NCBI GenBank assembly: GCA_024644125.1
Contig: JAHELQ010000303.1
Coordinates: 1-6,686 of the forward strand
Length of the DNA stretch: 6,686 nt
From: Candidatus Aminicenantota bacterium
GTDB lineage: Bacteria; Acidobacteriota; Aminicenantia; UBA2199
Reading direction: 5' to 3'
The translations under genes and the position numbers were made by a program. Positions 5,631 to 6,686 of this stretch are shown here, piece by piece. Numbering within the stretch: the stretch's first letter is position 1; every line of letters begins with the position of its first letter. The notes beneath the pieces are model-generated. The model searched no databases and was not told the origin of the DNA. It saw only the letters and a program-made list of their open reading frames with translations.

Positions 5631-5661
5631 GGCCGCCAATATGAACGGAGCCTCGGCGGCC
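5631..5661 (+). promoter_or_regulatory. GC-rich hairpin directly before the fumC ribosome binding site
   Basis: GGCCGCC (5631-5637) and GGCGGCC (5655-5661) form a perfect 7-bp stem with a 17-base loop. It is not followed by a T run, so it is not a rho-independent terminator. The right arm ends one base before GGGGAG (5663-5668). The stem could shield the 3' end of the upstream message or tune fumC translation; neither is shown by the sequence. Confidence 0.35.
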
Positions 5662-5675
5662 CGGGGAGATGAGAT

Positions 5676-6686
5676 ATGAGGCAAGAACAATTCCGTCGTG
5701 AAACCGACTCTATGGGAGAGGTCAGCGTGCCTGCGGAGGCGTATTGGGGCGCCCAAACCCAACGGGCGGTGGGAAATTTCGTCGTTAGCGGACTGGTGTT
5801 TCCCAGGGGCATGATTTATGCGCTGGCTATCATCAAAAAATGTGCTGCCATGACAAACCGCGAATTGGGTTTGCTGGAAGAAAGGATCGCCGGAGCCGTT
5901 ATCCAGGCCTCGGACGAGCTAGCGTCGGGTGAGTTAGACCGCCATATGGTGGTGGATATCTTTCAGACCGGCTCGGGAACCTCGACCAATATGAACGCCA
6001 ATGAAGTTCTCGCCAACCGGGCAAACGAGATTCTTGGTTTCCCCATCGGCGTCAAAAAACCGGTGCATCCCAATGATCACGCAAACAAAGGGCAATCCAG
6101 CAACGACGTCATCCCATCCGCGATCCACATCGCCGCGCTCCTGGCTTTGACGCGAGATTTGCTTCCGCCGCTTACCGAGCTCTCCGTTGTGTTGGAGAAG
6201 AAGGCGCGATCGTTTTTTCATGTCATCAAGAGCGGCCGAACCCATCTTCAAGACGCGACTCCAATCCGCCTGGGACAGGAAGTGGGGGGGTATGCCCATA
6301 TGGTTCGCCGCGCCGTATCCAGGATCGAACATACCTTCGAGTCTCTATCGGAGCTTCCGCTCGGGGGTACGGCGGTGGGGACAGGTATTAATACCCATCC
6401 CGATTTTGCCCGTAAAACCATCGACGGCATCAACCGCGCCACCGGTTTGAATTTTAAGGAAGCTGCCAATCACTTCGAAGCGCAAGGCGCCCGGGACGCG
6501 TTGGTGGAGGTGTCGGGAGCGCTCAAGGGCGCGGCGGTCAGTTTGATGAAAATCGCCAATGATATTCGCTGGTTGGGTTCTGGCCCCCGCAACGGTTTGG
6601 GGGAAATTTTACTACCGGAGGTTCAGCCGGGCTCATCCATCATGCCGGGCAAGGTGAATCCCGTTATTCCGGAAGCGTTGATCCAG
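5676..6686 (+). CDS. fumC: Fumarate hydratase class II (C-terminus beyond right edge)
   Basis: Fumarase C interconverts fumarate and L-malate in the TCA cycle as a cytosolic, iron-free homotetramer. 337 codons are visible of the usual ~465. The start is the ATG at 5676, seven bases after GGGGAG (5663-5668). Motifs in order: D-S-M-G-E-V (11-16), Y-W-G-A-Q-T-Q-R (23-30), T-G-S-G-T-S-T-N-M-N (98-107), G-Q-S-S-N-D-V-I-P (139-147), G-R-T-H-L-Q-D-A-T-P (187-196), and the signature G-S-S-I-M-P-G-K-V-N-P (319-329). Thr189-His190, Ser320, Lys326 and Asn328 match the E. coli FumC active-site residues with an offset of two. The T-H in G-R-T-H separates it from aspartate ammonia-lyase, which has T-Q there. 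The reading frame is clean to the edge. No separate promoter is evident in the 75-base gap, so readthrough from the upstream gene is plausible. Confidence 0.95.
   Translation, partial: MRQEQFRRETDSMGEVSVPAEAYWGAQTQRAVGNFVVSGLVFPRGMIYALAIIKKCAAMTNRELGLLEERIAGAVIQASDELASGELDRHMVVDIFQTGSGTSTNMNANEVLANRANEILGFPIGVKKPVHPNDHANKGQSSNDVIPSAIHIAALLALTRDLLPPLTELSVVLEKKARSFFHVIKSGRTHLQDATPIRLGQEVGGYAHMVRRAVSRIEHTFESLSELPLGGTAVGTGINTHPDFARKTIDGINRATGLNFKEAANHFEAQGARDALVEVSGALKGAAVSLMKIANDIRWLGSGPRNGLGEILLPEVQPGSSIMPGKVNPVIPEALIQ

Noticed and set aside
5601..5675. Rho-independent terminator between the membrane-protein gene and fumC
   Set aside because: A GC-rich stem is present, but it has a 17-base loop and no T run after it.
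5277..5762. 161-aa minus-strand frame across the end of the membrane-protein gene and the fumC start
   Set aside because: It is antisense to two well-supported genes, has no family resemblance or ribosome binding site, and crosses their intergenic gap.
5934..6332. 132-aa minus-strand frame inside fumC
   Set aside because: It is a shadow frame opposite the highly conserved fumarase motifs.
5676..6686. Aspartate ammonia-lyase or argininosuccinate lyase instead of fumarase
   Set aside because: The G-S-S-I-M-P-G-K-V-N-P signature is shared by the superfamily, but G-R-T-H-L-Q-D-A-T-P and T-G-S-G-T-S-T-N-M-N are those of class II fumarase.

Overview
This window looks like chromosomal DNA from a Gram-negative, probably rod-shaped bacterium with an aerobic or partly oxidative metabolism. 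The evidence is an outer-membrane beta-barrel of the FadL type with a signal peptide, a RodZ-type cell-shape protein and a class II fumarase. Intergenic regions are AT-rich and carry recognisable sigma-70-type -35/-10 boxes; the genes are of moderate GC. The unnamed helical-repeat gene beside rodZ and the unnamed five-helix membrane protein recall uncultured lineages near Acidobacteriota/Aminicenantota or the FCB group. That placement is an impression from family resemblance and not a taxonomic call. I see no mobile element, CRISPR array, tRNA or rRNA.

Layout. (1) Positions 1-1125, minus strand: FadL-family outer-membrane protein, running off the left edge. (2) 1126-1389: divergent control region with a good promoter on each strand. 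(3) 1390-2752, plus strand: an M20C aminoacyl-histidine dipeptidase (pepD) broken by an out-of-frame internal deletion of about 90 bp that removes one metal-ligand segment. It is followed by a strong rho-independent terminator. (4) 2801-4616, minus strand: a two-gene operon, rodZ-like then an unnamed helical-repeat protein, with an 8-base overlap. (5) 4617-4742: a second divergent control region with two outward promoters. (6) 4743-5600, plus strand: unnamed inner-membrane protein with a periplasmic domain and five predicted helices. (7) 5676-6686, plus strand: fumC, running off the right edge, 75 bases behind the membrane-protein gene with no terminator between them.

How it fits together. 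The genes are mostly housekeeping or envelope functions, not one pathway. The rodZ-like gene and its overlapping partner are very likely co-translated and may act together at the membrane. The membrane protein and fumC may share a transcript from the promoter at 4694-4722. The observations most worth following are the decayed but otherwise intact pepD, the unnamed periplasmic-motif membrane protein, the rodZ-linked helical-repeat protein, and the translation signals of rodZ (no ribosome binding site, promoter almost on top of the start codon, and an internal AGGAGG followed by eight T in the coding strand).
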